Positions 11,719 through 26,200 of a DNA stretch of 64,000 bases are shown here, in pieces (the stretch's first letter is position 1; every line of letters begins with the position of its first letter). This DNA is from Leptasterias polaris. Taxonomy: Eukaryota; Echinodermata; Asteroidea; Forcipulatida; Asteriidae. The notes under the pieces were generated by a model that worked only from the letters and a program-made list of their open reading frames with translations, made no database searches and was not told the origin of the DNA. A program made the position numbers and the translations under genes. The stretch is from contig JAZGTN010000009.1 in NCBI GenBank assembly GCA_037783415.1, forward strand, positions 9,424,001 through 9,488,000, given 5' to 3'.

Positions 11719-11787
11719 AAAGAAGCCAAGCTGCAAGAGATGTCTAAAAAGCTCGTCCATCAATATAAATGGATTACAGCTGTCTGA
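11719..11787 (+). pseudogene. Candidate terminal coiled-coil exon of the broken plus-strand paralogue
   Basis: After a strong polypyrimidine tract and CAG (11716-11718) an open frame of 22 codons reads KEAKLQEMSKKL... and ends at TGA. The Lys/Glu-rich heptad character is like the C-terminal coiled coil of GABA-B receptors and would fit after the TM7 exon. It is in the same orientation as the pseudo-exon at 10067-10249. Its assignment is inferred from position and composition only. Confidence 0.35.
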
Positions 11788-12394
11788 TACTACAAGGACG
11801 GATTGATTTCACTGTACTGTCTGTGTAGGCCTACTCGATAAATGTCATTGCGTAAGAAATGTAGCCATCACAACTGCGGTAATGTTGACATAAGTGTAGC
11901 TCCCAAAGACGAGATTCGGGTGCATTTAGGTACATATTTGGGGGGGGGGGGGGGGTAACATTATTTTGGGTAGGCCTACAATATAGGGGGGTTTGATTTG
12001 GGTACAAGAAGGGCTATATTTACACCCCAGAAACTCCATGGTCGGAATTGACCCAATTCCAGGTTGTGGGGGGCCTGACCCGTTTTGGGTCAGTGTGATC
12101 CGGAATTTGTGTCGAAATTACCCAGAAGTTGGTCAAACTGTCGCAGAATCTGAAGTACATCCGCATTTTTAAAAAAAAAGTTTCCGGGTCTGCCTGATCG
12201 ATAAGTTGGTCAGGGCCCCCGAGAGCCGTGATCCGAGTCAATTTTGAGGTACAAAATGGAGCTAAACCTCAGGAGTTAGGCAACATTTAGGGTCTGCACA
12301 AATATCAGTATTCAATCGGATGAGATCGCTTTCAGCTGAAAATCAAAACTTCCCCATTGTCGGTGCACTTCACATCACCGTATACAGAGAACCG

Positions 12395-12505
12395 ACCACC
12401 ACCACCACCATAACCACCACCACCACCACCACCACCACCATAACCACCACCACCACCACCACCACCATAACCACCACCACCACCACCACCACCACCACCA
12501 CCATG
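12395..12505. repeat. (ACC)n microsatellite with ATAACC interruptions
   Basis: A run of ACC triplets is broken at nearly regular spacing by ATAACC. The peptides it could encode (poly-Thr on plus, Gly/Tyr-rich on minus) are by-products of the repeat. Confidence 0.9.
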
Positions 12506-13404
12506 TTCTTTACAACTTACATCCACTGCGCTTGCTAACAAAAACAATATGACGTGATTATTTGAACCTCTTTTTTTTTTACAACCAAAATGATTTGCTT
12601 GAGGTAAGATTTAGTTTACATTAGTCTAATATTCTTTTTACGATCAAATAAGGTGCCCGTGTGACGATTTATCGCACGCAATATTTTGATGCGGCTATAT
12701 TGATAAAATGCCATAAATACCAATCAGGGACCAGCGCCTACGCGCAGCATACCAGTTTCCTTGATCGGACCGGATATCAGTCGACCGAGGAAAACAGAGA
12801 TGGCCTCGCTATAATATACCATCGATTGTATAGTAATTTTCACTTTAAACTGGTCGGTTTTGTTTTTATTTGGTGAATCCATTATTTTTTTAAGACGACC
12901 TTATCATTAATTTAAATAATTATCATTGATATGTTGTTACTTTCTTGTGCACTTCAGATTTTTAACAATAATAAAAGAAGACGCGGGTGAGTTTGGCTCT
13001 ACACTACTTAACTAAGTTATTTGATTAGTTAGTGACTAGATTTTAAAGTTGAAAGAAAACTCACCGCAAAATCATGTATTTTGCAATCTTGACATTCATT
13101 CTAACTAAGTCAATATCAACATTAACTATACTGATTATAATTAGGTGTAAGATTATAGTTAACTTTAAAAATTTTCATCGAAGTTCTTTCTGCATTTTGC
13201 TTTTCGACCGTCAAATTTCAAAGAAATTGTTCTCGTCTTGAAGGTGTAGCAATCATCTCTCTCAGTCGGGAAGAGTTCTTACTTTGACAGATTTGCACAC
13301 ACGCGCTGTAGCTCCCGTTGCCTCTGAATTAACAAGACAACAAACACAATATACAAAGTCAAAACAACTTGACTTGTCTTTTAGTCTTTTGTAACCTACC
13401 CTTT

Positions 13405-13790
13405 TTAAAGCAGTGTGTACGTTTAGTAACTACTCCACAAGATAATGACCATAACAAATTACTTAGCAAAGAACACTGGAGAGCTGTTGATAGTATAAAA
13501 CATTGTTAGAAACGACCTCCTTTGAAGAACTGTAGTTTTAGAGAAAGAGGTATTTTTTTTCAGCAAACAATTTTGAATCTGAGAAAGGCTTCAGTCATGA
13601 AGGCAATTGAAAGCACATAATTTAATGCAACAAGGGTGTTTTTTCTTTCTACATTTTCTTGCAACTTCAATAACCAATTTAGCCAACATTTTCAGATGTT
13701 TGTTATTGTTATGCATAAAATATGTTGAGATACACAGTATGAGGGCAATGGCATTTGACATTACCAAAAGTATAATCTGCCTTACAATTT
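13405..13790 (+). mobile_element. Degenerate TTAA MITE, family alpha
   Basis: The segment shares GAGAGCTGTTGATAGTATAA, the GTAGTTTTAGAGAAAGAGGT block and GCAACAAGGGTGTTTTTTCT with the complete copies at 1991-2351 and 18146-18516. The terminal repeats have decayed. Confidence 0.65.
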
Positions 13791-14163
13791 CGAGGTAACT
13801 GATGTCAATTTGCACCTCTGTGGTCGTCATCACCATCTTCATTATTTGTCGGTTATTATGTGCCGGTCAACAGCACATTTCGTTCCTATGCTGCTCTATA
13901 TATCAAGCTAGGTCAGCAATCGTGTCCCCAAGCACTTTTTGAATGTAGCCTGGAAATGTTGGTCGGCGACCTTTATGTCTCTTGCCTATAGGAACAGGAT
14001 CTTTATATTTCTTGCTACGGTAGTGGTAGCCAGTTCAATACAAAGAATACTACAAATGGCTATAATCGTAATATCGAAAGCACTGAGAGCTTTACAAAAA
14101 TAAAAATAAAATAAAATATTGAGCAGACTTCAGCAAAATGCACTTATACAAGTAATTCTTTAC

Positions 14164-14280
14164 CTGTTCTAGTTTTGAGCTCAATTCAGACACCTGCTTC
14201 TTTGACTGGTTGCCGTATCCCTGAGGGTTAATCATACTCACACGAATGTCTTTATCCTCTTGAGTTAGCAACAGGTACAC
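14164..14280 (-). CDS. GABBR2-like: GABA-B-like receptor exon 16: cytoplasmic tail, start of coiled coil
   Basis: 39 codons, VYLLLTQEDKDIRVS through KKQVSELSSKLEQ, the last part with heptad-like spacing of V/L residues as in the GABA-B heterodimer coiled coil. Bounded by TTGATAG and GTAAAG. The good donor says another exon follows. Confidence 0.82.
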
Positions 14281-17200
14281 CTATCAAAATGTGATATTGC
14301 TCAATTAAACTATGAAACATCTTGGCTGACTGGATGGGATCGCCTGGTCAGAGATCACAGTTCAAAGTTCAATTAAAACTTTAACTGTTGATTTTGTAAT
14401 TAAATAAGACGAGATTCAGTGTCAATTATGAAATTACAATTATTTAAACATTGAAACAAAGGATTACCATCAACGTTGTTTATAGAAAATGTTATTCAAA
14501 AAAAGAAAAAGAAATAAAAATAACATTATTTCAAATTAGATATAACATTGCCTTGAGTTATTTTCCAGTTACAGTCAAATTTACACCCTTTTTTCAACAA
14601 GTGTAATTTCTTTTGTTGACAATGAACATTTTGCTTGTTTAATACAAATTACCCTAAAAATGAAGAAAAGAAAAGAAAGTTTATACCTTTGGGATGAAAT
14701 TAAGGCAAAGCACAACTGTGTTAACCATGACGATGGCTGCTGAGGGAATCACATACGTCATATTGACGTCATCACCCAGGATGGTCATCGTTGGAATGGT
14801 CAGAGCGATGGTCAGAGAGACAATGTACACAGAGGCTGCAATGTATTTACCTAAAGGATGATTAGAGAAAAACAACAAAATCAGAGAACATTGTGTGATA
14901 ATTCTGTTAAGAGACACATTTCCTGGATTGGGCGCTTTGGGCTACAAAAGCATTTGATATAAAAAGGGTTGGAAAGATGCTGTAAACGTAGAAAATAATG
15001 ATTCGCACTAATATGCCTCAAAATTGTGAGGGCTTCCTCTTACTTTGTGAACTAACATGATCCGCCATTTTGTAGAACCAAAATGTTGATGTCAATCATT
15101 ATGTTCTACTTCTAAAATCATCTTTCCAACCATCGCTTTATAAACGCTGTTTAAAGCCCAACAGCCCAAAATCTGAATGCACGAAAACTCACAAAAATTG
15201 TTTTCTGCAGGCGTCATCTGCAGTTTCCGGCTGTTTTAACCGCACATTTGTTTTTGCTTTTAAACTACGCGCGAAATTACACTTCAATCTGTGAAAAGGA
15301 ATTGTTGAGAAGTATTTCTATTTAGAAGAGAAATGGCCCGGAAACATTGCAAAGTATTTTTGATTAAATAAGTTCAAGACTGTACTTACTATCATTCAGC
15401 TGTGAGATACAAATATTTCTTGTCTCCCAGGCTAGGAAGAGGCCAAAGGTCAACAGAACACCTTTCACGCCGTAGAGGGCCATAGTGAAGTACTGCGCAT
15501 GGTCACTGGTGCAATACCTCACCATGGGAACGTTGAATATTTCCTTCTCGGGTTCAACCATGTCAGGCTGCATAATATAAGAATGGTTCCGTATTGATGA
15601 ACAATCTTGGGGACTTTGTTTGTTACAAAACAAGGGACATTGAAGTTGTTTGTTTACGTTTGTATTTGCTGTTAATGTCGTCACCAGAGCCCAATTTCAT
15701 ATATAGAACTGCATAAATTAGCGCGAAATATTGCTTTTAACGATTCTGCTTAGCAACCATGAGCAGGGTGCCAAACACAGATGCTACAGTGTAAAATGGT
15801 ATTTCAGTTGGTAACCTATTTCTGGTAACCATAATTTTGTTGTGCTCATACAGCTACTCCATGAAATTGGGCCAAGTTGTTGCATGGACCTCTGTTGTGT
15901 CAGACCTTAGTACCACAGGTACTTTGTCTCGACATCGCGCCAACAACGAATACAGTTAAAATAATTTTTCTACCAGACCAACAATTACCTGTGGCTCCAA
16001 GAATGTTTCGTTTACGTGCGTCGTGTCCAACGTAATCCAAAGGACAAAGATGACGCAATCAATGACAGAAATCATCAGCACCCCACTGATAAGTTTCCAG
16101 TCAGGTAGATCCTACGTGGTTGAATAGAAACGATGGGAAATGAAAATGAGTATCAGACGGAATGTCATGTAACACTGCTTCATGATCCGCTTATTATTAT
16201 AGCAAGGAACGGACATAATTTAAACGTTAGGTGGCAGCAGACTCCATTTTTCTCTCTCTCAGTATTGTGCTCATGCTCATAAACGTATATTAAGAATTCA
16301 CCCGGTAGAGCTGTTGCCAGTTACTGTTGATACTATTTTCAGAGGTCGATGACCAAGAATGGAGGAACGCTTTGCCGTTTTTCTAACAGTTTATGTTTTA
16401 CAATAATTTGTGTGAGCTATTTTGTACTCTTACAATTTGTTTGAACTGCTTGACTGCTAAGGTGAAGATCGCGTGTATCCGATAAGTCTTCATGAATACA
16501 GAACCGAAGGCCAGAGATAATCCCAGAGATACCAGCATTCTTTCGACCTGTAATGGAAAAGTGATCAAGAAATTAATTTATACTTACAAGGGTTTTACGT
16601 TGTTGTTTTTTTGTCTTTTGAAGTAGAAGGAGCTTCAGGCACTTGAAGTGGAGTGCGGGCAGATCGAGTGTAGGTGGAGAGACGTATGTTTTCATTTTTA
16701 CACTACGGGAAAGCTCCATTAAAGAAATAGGCAAAATAAAACATCCTTTTCGTCTGGCAACTAACACCTGTTATATCCATGTAATTCCTTTCGAAACAGT
16801 GGAGTTAATTGTATCATGCGCAAACCAGTTATGCTGCTGACTGCCAGGCACATTAACTGCCCAGCCATTAAGTTTAATTACCAAAGTAATTCAATGTTAA
16901 CATACACACTCAGTGATTTTTTGTGGCCAAACTCGGAAATTGTTTGATGGAGCTTTCCCTGAATCATAGTATGACAGAATACATACATGACACTTGATGA
17001 CGATGGCCGTGTCAGACAGGTCGGTCTTATCCCATCCTGAGGCAAAGACCGAGGCGTAGAGAAGCAGACAACCGACTACAGTCAGGTTACTCAAGGAAGG
17101 GGTTGACATCTTAATGGCTCTAAGTTGTAAAATAAATAACAGTAACATTATTTGCACTTTAAATTTGATTTAACGTTTGTTGTAGAGCGAATGACCGACA

Positions 17201-20200
17201 AACGATTTGGACCATTTTGTCGAATAGTTGTATCAGACAAACCATGTTGACCAACCCTATGGTCGGGAATAAAATGACAGAAATTTTGTTCAAGTTGTTC
17301 ATAGTAGATCGAAATATGTTTCATCCGGTTTGTTTTGATACAAGTTCTTGTTTGACAAACACATATTCCGGGAATTCCTTTTGTTCCAACTTTTCTTTTA
17401 AAAAACAACAACAAAAACGGAACCGATCGAATCAAAGTTCATAATATTCCACAACTTTACTTTTCACCGGCTGCTGTCTAAATTATCTCTATTGTAAACA
17501 AACCTGTGGACGATCCACGCATACTCGAATTTTAGTGATTACCCCGATCACTCGCCATTTGCATCAAAATGTGAGGGCGCGCGTGAGAAGCTCGTAGCCA
17601 CTAAAGGTTATAGGGCGCCGAAGGCCCTAGAAAAAATGTGAAAAGTTCAATGGACATCATTGAGCAAGCAACTCTTTTGAGGCAACTAAGATCAATGCAG
17701 AAAATGCCTTTCGCTTTCAATGAAATTAAATAACTAATTGTTTGCTTGCTGACATGGCGTCCATGTGTATTTCACGTCGAACAAACTGAACAGAGCTCAT
17801 GTTCCACAATGTGCCTTCGGCGAACGCACACAACGGACTAAGTACGGGACCCGATCAAAATTTTGCAGCAAATGCATTTACTGCATACCTTTTGTGTTTA
17901 TATTTAATGTCGATGAAAAGGAACGTCAAACCTATGACAGAGCCAAGCGAGGCGAGAGCGAAGAGCGTGATACGAGCTGTTGGAGATATCTCATGGATCA
18001 CTGTACGTCTAGTAATACCGTCCACTGGGACGTGATCTCCTGGAAAAGTGGATTTTTACGTTTGAAGGTAAAGATGAAATATCGGTAATAATATACCAAG
18101 CACAATATTTGGCAGAGGTGGGGGCACATCGAACATAGTGGACACTTAAAGGCACGGAACACGTTTTGTAATTGTCAAAGACCAGTATTCTCACTTGGTG
18201 TATCCCAACATATGCATAAAATAACAAGCCTGTGAAAATTTGGGCTCAATTGGTCATTGAAGTTGCAAGAAAATGATGAAAGAAAAAACACCCTTGTTGT
18301 ACAAATTAGTGTGCTTTCAGAATAAAAGGCTTCTGGCCAGGAGTCTTTTATTATTTTAGTGAGAAATTACCTCTTTCTCAAAAACTACGTTACTTCAGAG
18401 GGAGTCGTTTCTCACAATGTTTTATACTATCAACAGCTCTCCGTTGCTCGTTACCTAGTAAGTTTTTATGCTAATATATATTTTGAGTAATTACCAAACG
18501 TGTACAGTGCCTTTAACGAACGGTTGACAAAATTGTAATTTTGACCTATCGGAATTACTCTCTTGCAACAAACAATTCGCATTATTTCAATGAAGACGTC
18601 CGCACATAAACTAACAATGACTTTATTGGCGTATATGAAATCCCTATGATGAAAAGTGGTACGCCATGCACAAATTGGTGTCCTTTAAAGAGGAAGGGAA
18701 ATGACCGATACAATTTCGGATGTTTTGGATGTTGACAAATTTTGCACTGGAAGTGTATTGAATACAATGGCAAATTACACAATTTTAACGTGAGGTAGAG
18801 ACTTGTAACTTTTCCCCCACTCACATGAGGACTTTTGCTATTGGAAAGTGGTCTGATAACGTTTGTGTAAAGTCTTACCAAGCCATATAGGCTCCGAAAC
18901 GGTAACAATATCTTTCGTCTTCACCTGGTAAATCATCGTTGTCTCCAGACTTACTCCTGTAAATGTTTACATAAATGTGGCTATTAAAATAAAACCGGAC
19001 AGGTTTTCCACCTTTGTTGTTCCTACCTTCAAGTCAGAACAGCTATTTTTTGTCAAAATTTATGTTCTTCTCCCCCCCCCCCCCGGCTTCTCCGAAATCC
19101 CATGGACTTAACACAGTGGTAATTAAAACAGTTTAGCATTCACTGGTCAAAATAAGATCATTCAGTTTTGCAAAAGCCAACAGCAAGGGGCTGGTCTTCC
19201 ATTCAATTCCATCAGTCGTTAAGTACTTTGTACTGTCTATAATAAAAGTTGAATAACAAAACGAACCTGAATGAGAAAAACAAAATATTCCACAGGTGTA
19301 CCCAAAACGACACTGTAAGCGTTAGTAGCCAAGCCCCTAGTTTGATCGAATGGGGGAGGGGGTCCGTGAATCGATTGCCTTTTAAAGACATTTAATAATT
19401 GTTTGCTGAAATTGGCAAGGAAAGCCTAAAAATGCAATCTCACAAACTAAAGAGTATATATGAATATGTTTAGCAATACCTCTAGCCTGCTCTATGTAGA
19501 CCGATTCAGTCTGTCTTGATCCATTTTCAATCAAAAAACGGCCCTGGAAATAATGAAAGACGTTTTAGAGTTATTAATTTATGCGAAAAGGGTCGGAGCC
19601 CATAAAGGATCATATTTTGAAAAAACAATGGACAAACAAATAACTCAAACTCTTTATTTTGAAATAATTTCGAGCGCACGAAGTAACTTATTTCGTGTGC
19701 ACAAACATTCAAAATCACTTATTTCGAGTGCACGAAATCATTTCGTGAGCACATAATGATTTCGAGCGCACGACATGAAAAACTCGATTTGTTTTAATCA
19801 CATGTCCCTTTAGGGGCTCCGTCAGTAGTGCTGCTGCTGCTGTTTTGTTGTTGTTTTGTTGTTGTTGTTTACCAGTAATCCATTGAAGTCGAGGTTGTCA
19901 GCGTTCTTCAGGATGACTTTGGCCATCTCCTCATCGGAGTAGCTGAAATCTTCGAGTCCTCGAGGAGGATCAAGACGCTGCAGGTCGGCTATCGAACCAT
20001 TGAGGGCCAATGCTATGGCTATGGTGACGTCATACGTGTAGGGTAGTGTATCGCTGTCTGGTTGCTCACTGTTGTAAAATTCATAGTACTCGGGTAACGG
20101 CTTCTTTAGTAATTAAACAAAGCATTAAACATAAGTTACTGTGCGGTGCCCAATATGCAGTGTATGATTATTGTGTGCTAATGTATTTGGATGATTAAAA

Positions 20201-23200
20201 TCAAGTGCAGGAGATTATTAATTGGATTTTAGATGTTAAATAGTTCACTTGTTTTGAATGATCGTCTGCTGTTAATAGAGGATCGTTTCAACTGAGTAGC
20301 CCATCATCTATGGTTACTTCAACATATCCTTAATAACGACCACATTATAGAAACAAAATAAAAATTAAAAATTAAAACTTTTGAAAGAAATGCAATAAGA
20401 AACGCAAAGGGTAGTTCTAGCCATACAAAACAGAGTTAAATCACAAAATAATTAGACACAAGGTTGTATCGTTCAACTTGGCTGTGATCCCTATCTAGCA
20501 ACACGGTATTCACAGTTTGTATCGTTTCTGACTGTGGCACCCGCGAGCAAAATATTGACAATGGAGACCGCCAACAAAAGTACTAGACAGCTCAGTTTTT
20601 GTAGAGCGCAGGTGTCCTAGGGAAATTTTTCCCCCAGAGATTCTGTCCGCCATATAATATAATAATCAACATGGCCTAAAGGAGGTTGATTCAAAAGAGG
20701 GCGCTTAATACACGGATAATAATAATAAACTGCATTTGTATAGCGCATATCACTGCTAAGTCCCTATGCGCTTTAAAGGAATAAGAAAACAACAAGATAC
20801 AAAAATTAAATTAAATACCAACGGAAGAACAATTACTGATAAACGGTGAATTGATGTGTTTTGAGGCGATTTTAGAATTGGCCAACCGTGACCGCTTCCT
20901 TAACAGACTCGGGTAGGCCTATGCCATTCCACAATTCAGCTGCAGCTACTTGGAATGACCGATCACCGTATAATCCAAAGGTTGCAGGTTCAAGTCCTAC
21001 TCTTGTCAATCTTTCTTTGTTCAACCCAAACTAAAAAGCACATTGTTAAGTCGTCCCCAGCAAAGCCGCCCCTATACTAGAAAGTCGTCCTCTATTAGCA
21101 AAGTCGCCAACAACACACATTCGGGAATTTAAACATTTATTAAGTACGTGCGGCGTTGCTTTGCTATGGGGCAACTTTGCAGAAGTGAAGTGTTGAGGGG
21201 CGACTTTGCTACAGGGGTGAGATGACTGGTTATCGTTCTCTTTATCCCCATGAAAAGCATCAGATTAAAAACAATAGTCGCAAGATCTCACCACTCCATT
21301 GAAGTCTAGGTCAAGTAGTTCTTCCCGTCGTTGGTTCCCGTCAAAATGAAGAGTCGAGTTGACCACGCTAATGACTTGTTCCTGTGTGCAGGGTTCGAAG
21401 AGTGATGGATTGGCATCTATCCACCAAACGTTGTTCGCCCAAAATGGAGCAATCCATACATACTTCGGGCCGTACATTCCTGACTGATACACCTGTTGCA
21501 AAAAACGCAGGTATTACGCATTGTTGGTACCTTCTTTATTTTACCTTTACTTGCATAAAACCGAATAATAGACTCCGCTGGTTGGTTCATAGGCAAAGAA
21601 TGAATGATGGGAGGATCCCAAGGACCCGGTCCCAATTTCATGGATCTGCTCTCCGCGGAATTCGGGGCCTGAAGCCCGTGGTATGGAGATACATGAAGTT
21701 GAGCTCCACTCTATGGTGAGCTACATATTAACTGGAAGAGCAACAGGACGACCACGCATTCGACGTATTTCTTTTTACCTCGCAAAAGAGCTTCAAAGTT
21801 ACAAACTGGTAGAATCCCACGAATATGATTCTTGCGTCTTGACGCTGAAATGAGACAAAATTAGACACAATTGGATATCATAGGTCACTCCCAATCAAAA
21901 CAAACACTTAGTGCTTTTCAAATTAACTCGTTATCGAAAAGGAAAAAAGAGTGACCATGAGGTTTTAAACGGCCGTTTAAAAACAACAGGGTCGTGGCCG
22001 TGCGATAACGGTAACACAGAACTGCGATGACATCTTAACTCTCAACTTTATACTGGATACTGAAAATATGCAGTCTGTGATTGTTTAACGTGATGTTTTG
22101 TAAAAAGGACTAAGGACAAGTTGTGGCACTCGAACTCTCTACTCGTACTCGAGTACTACTCGAAATTCGAAGACGAAATATCACCTTCGTACCCACTTTC
22201 ACCATATATTGCATTAATGCAAGAAATATAAAAACATATTTAAAAATAAGTAAAGTTTAAGTTGTCTCTAAGTTTGTTATGTTTAAAAGATGATTATCAT
22301 AACAGTGCTAACTGTCGACTATAAATTATTCAAATATATGTTTACCTCATTTGCGGTATTCTTTTTTATACAATACTTATAATCATAATATGATTACGAG
22401 GAGAGTAAGAGTACGAATATTATATTCGTACTCTTACTCTCCTCGTAATCATACCCGTACCCCCCACCACCCCTCGCTCTCGTATATTCGTACCACCCCT
22501 TGTATTTGCACTCGTACTTGCACTCGTACTTGCACTCGTCCCCGTACTCGTACTTGCACTCATCCCCGTACTCGTACTTGCACTCATACACTTGTACGCT
22601 CCCCCTCGTCGTACTTGTACCCGTACTCTCTCTAGCTCTGGTACCGGTATTCGTATCCCTCTAGTACTTCCGTTCGTACTCCCCTCTCCCTCGTTCTTGT
22701 ACTAATATTATTCGTACTTGTACTCAGATTCATCTCAGAGAACCAAGTACTGGTACTCCGTTGCAGCTGGACTCGGTTCTGGATTTTCAGAATACTTGTT
22801 TTTTTGACACTTGAACTCGTACTCAATGGCGCAAGTATACTCATACTCAAGTATCCCCTGCTCGACTCGATACTAGACGGAAAAGTACTTGACTATAGGG
22901 CTATGGTAAGATTTCGCTTACCCTGAGATTTTGAAGGTGAATACCAAGCTTGCTGACGTCACGGACTCCCTCCGACAACAAGACCTGTATATCATTCGCT
23001 TCCAATACACTCTGTAAGGTCGTCATGTACTGCAGATGATCAACATGGTGACAACAGAGAGAAACAAATTACCTTCAAATTTGTTTGTGTTTTATTTGAA
23101 GAAACTCCTAAACACCCTAAGATAATCTTAAAGGAACACGTTGCCTTCGGATTTGGGCGCTTTGGGCGATAAAACAGCGGTTTTGTAATGAAATGAATAT

Positions 23201-26200
23201 GGTTAGAACGATGTTTTAAAAGTAGAATGTAATGATTCACACAAATAAATTAATATGCATCGAAATTGTGTGGTTTTCCATTTGTTTCGTGAACTAACAC
23301 GGTCTGCCATTTAGTGGAGTCAAAAATTGGTTATATAAAATCGCGGACCATGTTTAGTTCACAAATATTCTCGCAAACTTACCTCTCGAAATGACGAACC
23401 GTCCTCGTAAATAAACGCGATTCGTTTCCAACCCATCTTTTTGAAGAACGCAGCCCTGGCGTTGTGGACTTGTCGGGCGATGTGAAACGCTCTCACGGTA
23501 TAAGGATACACTGACCTGTCCGAAAGCATGACTCTAGTTGCCAGACCAACCTGCATTTCATTTGTCGATTATAAAAAGGGTGGGTTCTGAAGCCAAACTA
23601 GCTATGGAGTAGTTTGATGTCTTTAGTTGATACCACAGGTTTTCCCCACCTGCAGTTTTGCCTTTATCATCAAAATTGAACGTTGCATTCCCGCTCCACA
23701 TGTATATAAGTTCCGCATGGTACAGTGCAAGTAGGTTATTAGTGATCTATAGGGACATCAAATATACATACGTAAGTATTTACGTTAATATTCACGAGTT
23801 GTGCCCCAAATCGCTCATCTAAATATTTACGTGAATAACAGCGGTTTCGGCCATTTTGCAAGTATTTACGTAAGTAATTGTGTGTATATTTACAATTTTT
23901 GCCCCGGATCGCAAATATTTCCGTAAATCTTTGCGGTTTGTGACCCCGAATCGCAAATATTCATTAATGCTGCCGTGTCGCAAATATTTACGTGAACATT
24001 TGCACAGATAATGCATAGGATCTACGTTAACTATTGCTTGATGTCCATAAAGCCACTATGGGACTCTTGTCTACAAAAACATAAAGAAAGTTCCATGGGT
24101 CTCGTAGAGTGAATGTATTTTTCTTATTTACCGTACCGATCCCACACAAAATGCAAACGTCGACCTGACGCCATCAAAGATCGGCACAGGTCGTCGAACG
24201 TTGATGGAACATAAGATTGTGGTCAAATTTGACGTTCAGTCTGGCGTCAAAATTATGACGTCAACAGGACGTTATATCATGATCAAATTTTGACTCCAGT
24301 CCGGTGTCAAACTATTGACGTCTATGACGTCATATTTTGGTAACGTTAAAACATCGGTTTGTTGCCGACTTTCGGGGAAAAAATAAACGCTATATTATAG
24401 TCAACCGATGACAATGACGATGAAAATATTGCAAGGACGTCCAAATGTGACTTTGAACCGACGGTATTTCTGCAACCGATGTTGACGTCAAATATACACA
24501 AACGTCAACAACAACCTCAAGCCGACCTTATGCAGGCTCAATATTGACGTCAAATTTACGTTGATTCAACATCGGCTAGACTTTGATCTTGGCGTTCACT
24601 TCAACGTCAGTTTCGGGTACAGAAATATTGTTGGTTCAACATCAGGTTTTGATGTCCATGCAACGTTTCGTCTGACGTTCTTATGACGTAATATCAACGT
24701 CGGTCTGCTGTGTGGGATACAGTGTGCATCTGATATTTAGGAGTTGGATGTTTATGAAATGTTGCCACCTACTTGGACAATATTAAACCTTGCAGCAACT
24801 TGGTTGACTAAGACTGCTTCTGAGGATATACTTGGTCCAAGTGCAGCAACGACCGGAGGACCAGAATACACAAGGTTGTATAGAATTCGTAGCGCCCCCT
24901 GTGCGTTATCAAACTGTGTATAAACACATTGAAATTCGCTCAGTTACGGATATATCAGTTGGTCTTTAGAAGAATAAGTTCATTTACATGCTATAGTGTG
25001 CAATAAAAACACAATACAACTAACAGATCCATTGCTTTGGCCGCCATTGCTGATGAATAGTGTACACGCGCGTGATGAGGAGCTATCATTGGCTGAAAGT
25101 CTTGCGCAGAGCGCGTACACGCGTACCTTTTCATTGTTTGTCATCAGAGATGGGGGCCAATGCAAGGGATCTGGGCCCAATTTCAAAGCGCTGCTAACCG
25201 TAAACACACGAAAATGCATGCTAACCTTCCGGTGCTTACTGCAGGAAAATGAATGGCGTAACAATGCAAAACCATTGTGAATTATAACGCGCAAGATGTC
25301 CTCCTTATTTGCTTGCTAACCTGTGAAAAACGCTTATGCTTAAGCAATTTTTTTCTGCTACAGTTAGTACGAAAATTTGGCTTACCGTTAAGCAGCTCTA
25401 TGAAATTGGGCCCAGTGTGGTAAGTTTTCTGACGTTATAACAACCTAAACAAAAAAGGAATTAATGTTTTTGTACCAGTTCACGCATAAGTCATTTCGAA
25501 TGTTGCAAACGAAGTAAAAACTAGAGATGGGAGTGGTCTTCAAATAATACGAACCCCAGAAAGTTACATTTTCCCTCGGCTCAGCCTCGGGAAAAAGAAC
25601 GTGCCGCCAAGGATTGCACTCGAAGCAATAAAAATTCGTAATTTATTGTTACGATCTGAGATCTACGACCACATACCCGATTAAAGCAAGGTCTATTACT
25701 ATTAGCAGATTGGGTCTCTTTGCTTAAGCTCCAGGGTAGTGTGCTTGGCGGAAAGGGAGAGGGTTTAACTGGCATATAGGCCTATCATTAAATTGAAATA
25801 AGAAAACCGAACAAAAAAAGAGCACGACTCGGTCAATCTTGGTTATCCGTGGTTCAAAATAAATTCAAAGGCAAAGACTCGCAAAACAGAACTGAAAATC
25901 CTCTCATTGTCACGCTTTTTTTTTTTACAAAGAAGGGAACATGAGCGTCTACACAAAATCCCTTCCTGTTTCAAGTCGTTAAAAGGAATGTTTAATATTT
26001 ACACTCAGAAGAGGCTTTTAAGTATCAAGAACAAAAGCAATTTTTCCGTGCTTCTTGAAATGGAATTTTCAAAGAAACCAGATATTTTTAATACGAACTC
26101 TGTGCTTTCTGCAAAAATTCGTAGTTAATACAAACAACTTTCTACTTAAAAGACGCATTGCCGATGTTTAGCAATCGCGGGCGAAAACCAAGGTGGGGGT

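Larger units (their letters stand above)
11788..14163. other. 3' side of the GABA-B-like gene; final exon(s) not identified
   Basis: The receptor exon ending at 14164 is followed by a good donor (GTAAAG), so at least one more minus-strand exon should lie below it, but none could be defended. The stretch holds a CCA/TGG microsatellite (12395-12505), a degenerate family-alpha MITE and AT-rich sequence. Confidence 0.5.

Noticed and set aside
12320..12547. Poly-Thr (plus) and Gly/Tyr-rich (minus) frames
   Set aside because: Microsatellite translation.
22351..22850. Plus- and minus-strand frames of 65-94 codons
   Set aside because: Ser/Tyr/Thr-Arg-rich peptides generated by the CGTACT repeat.
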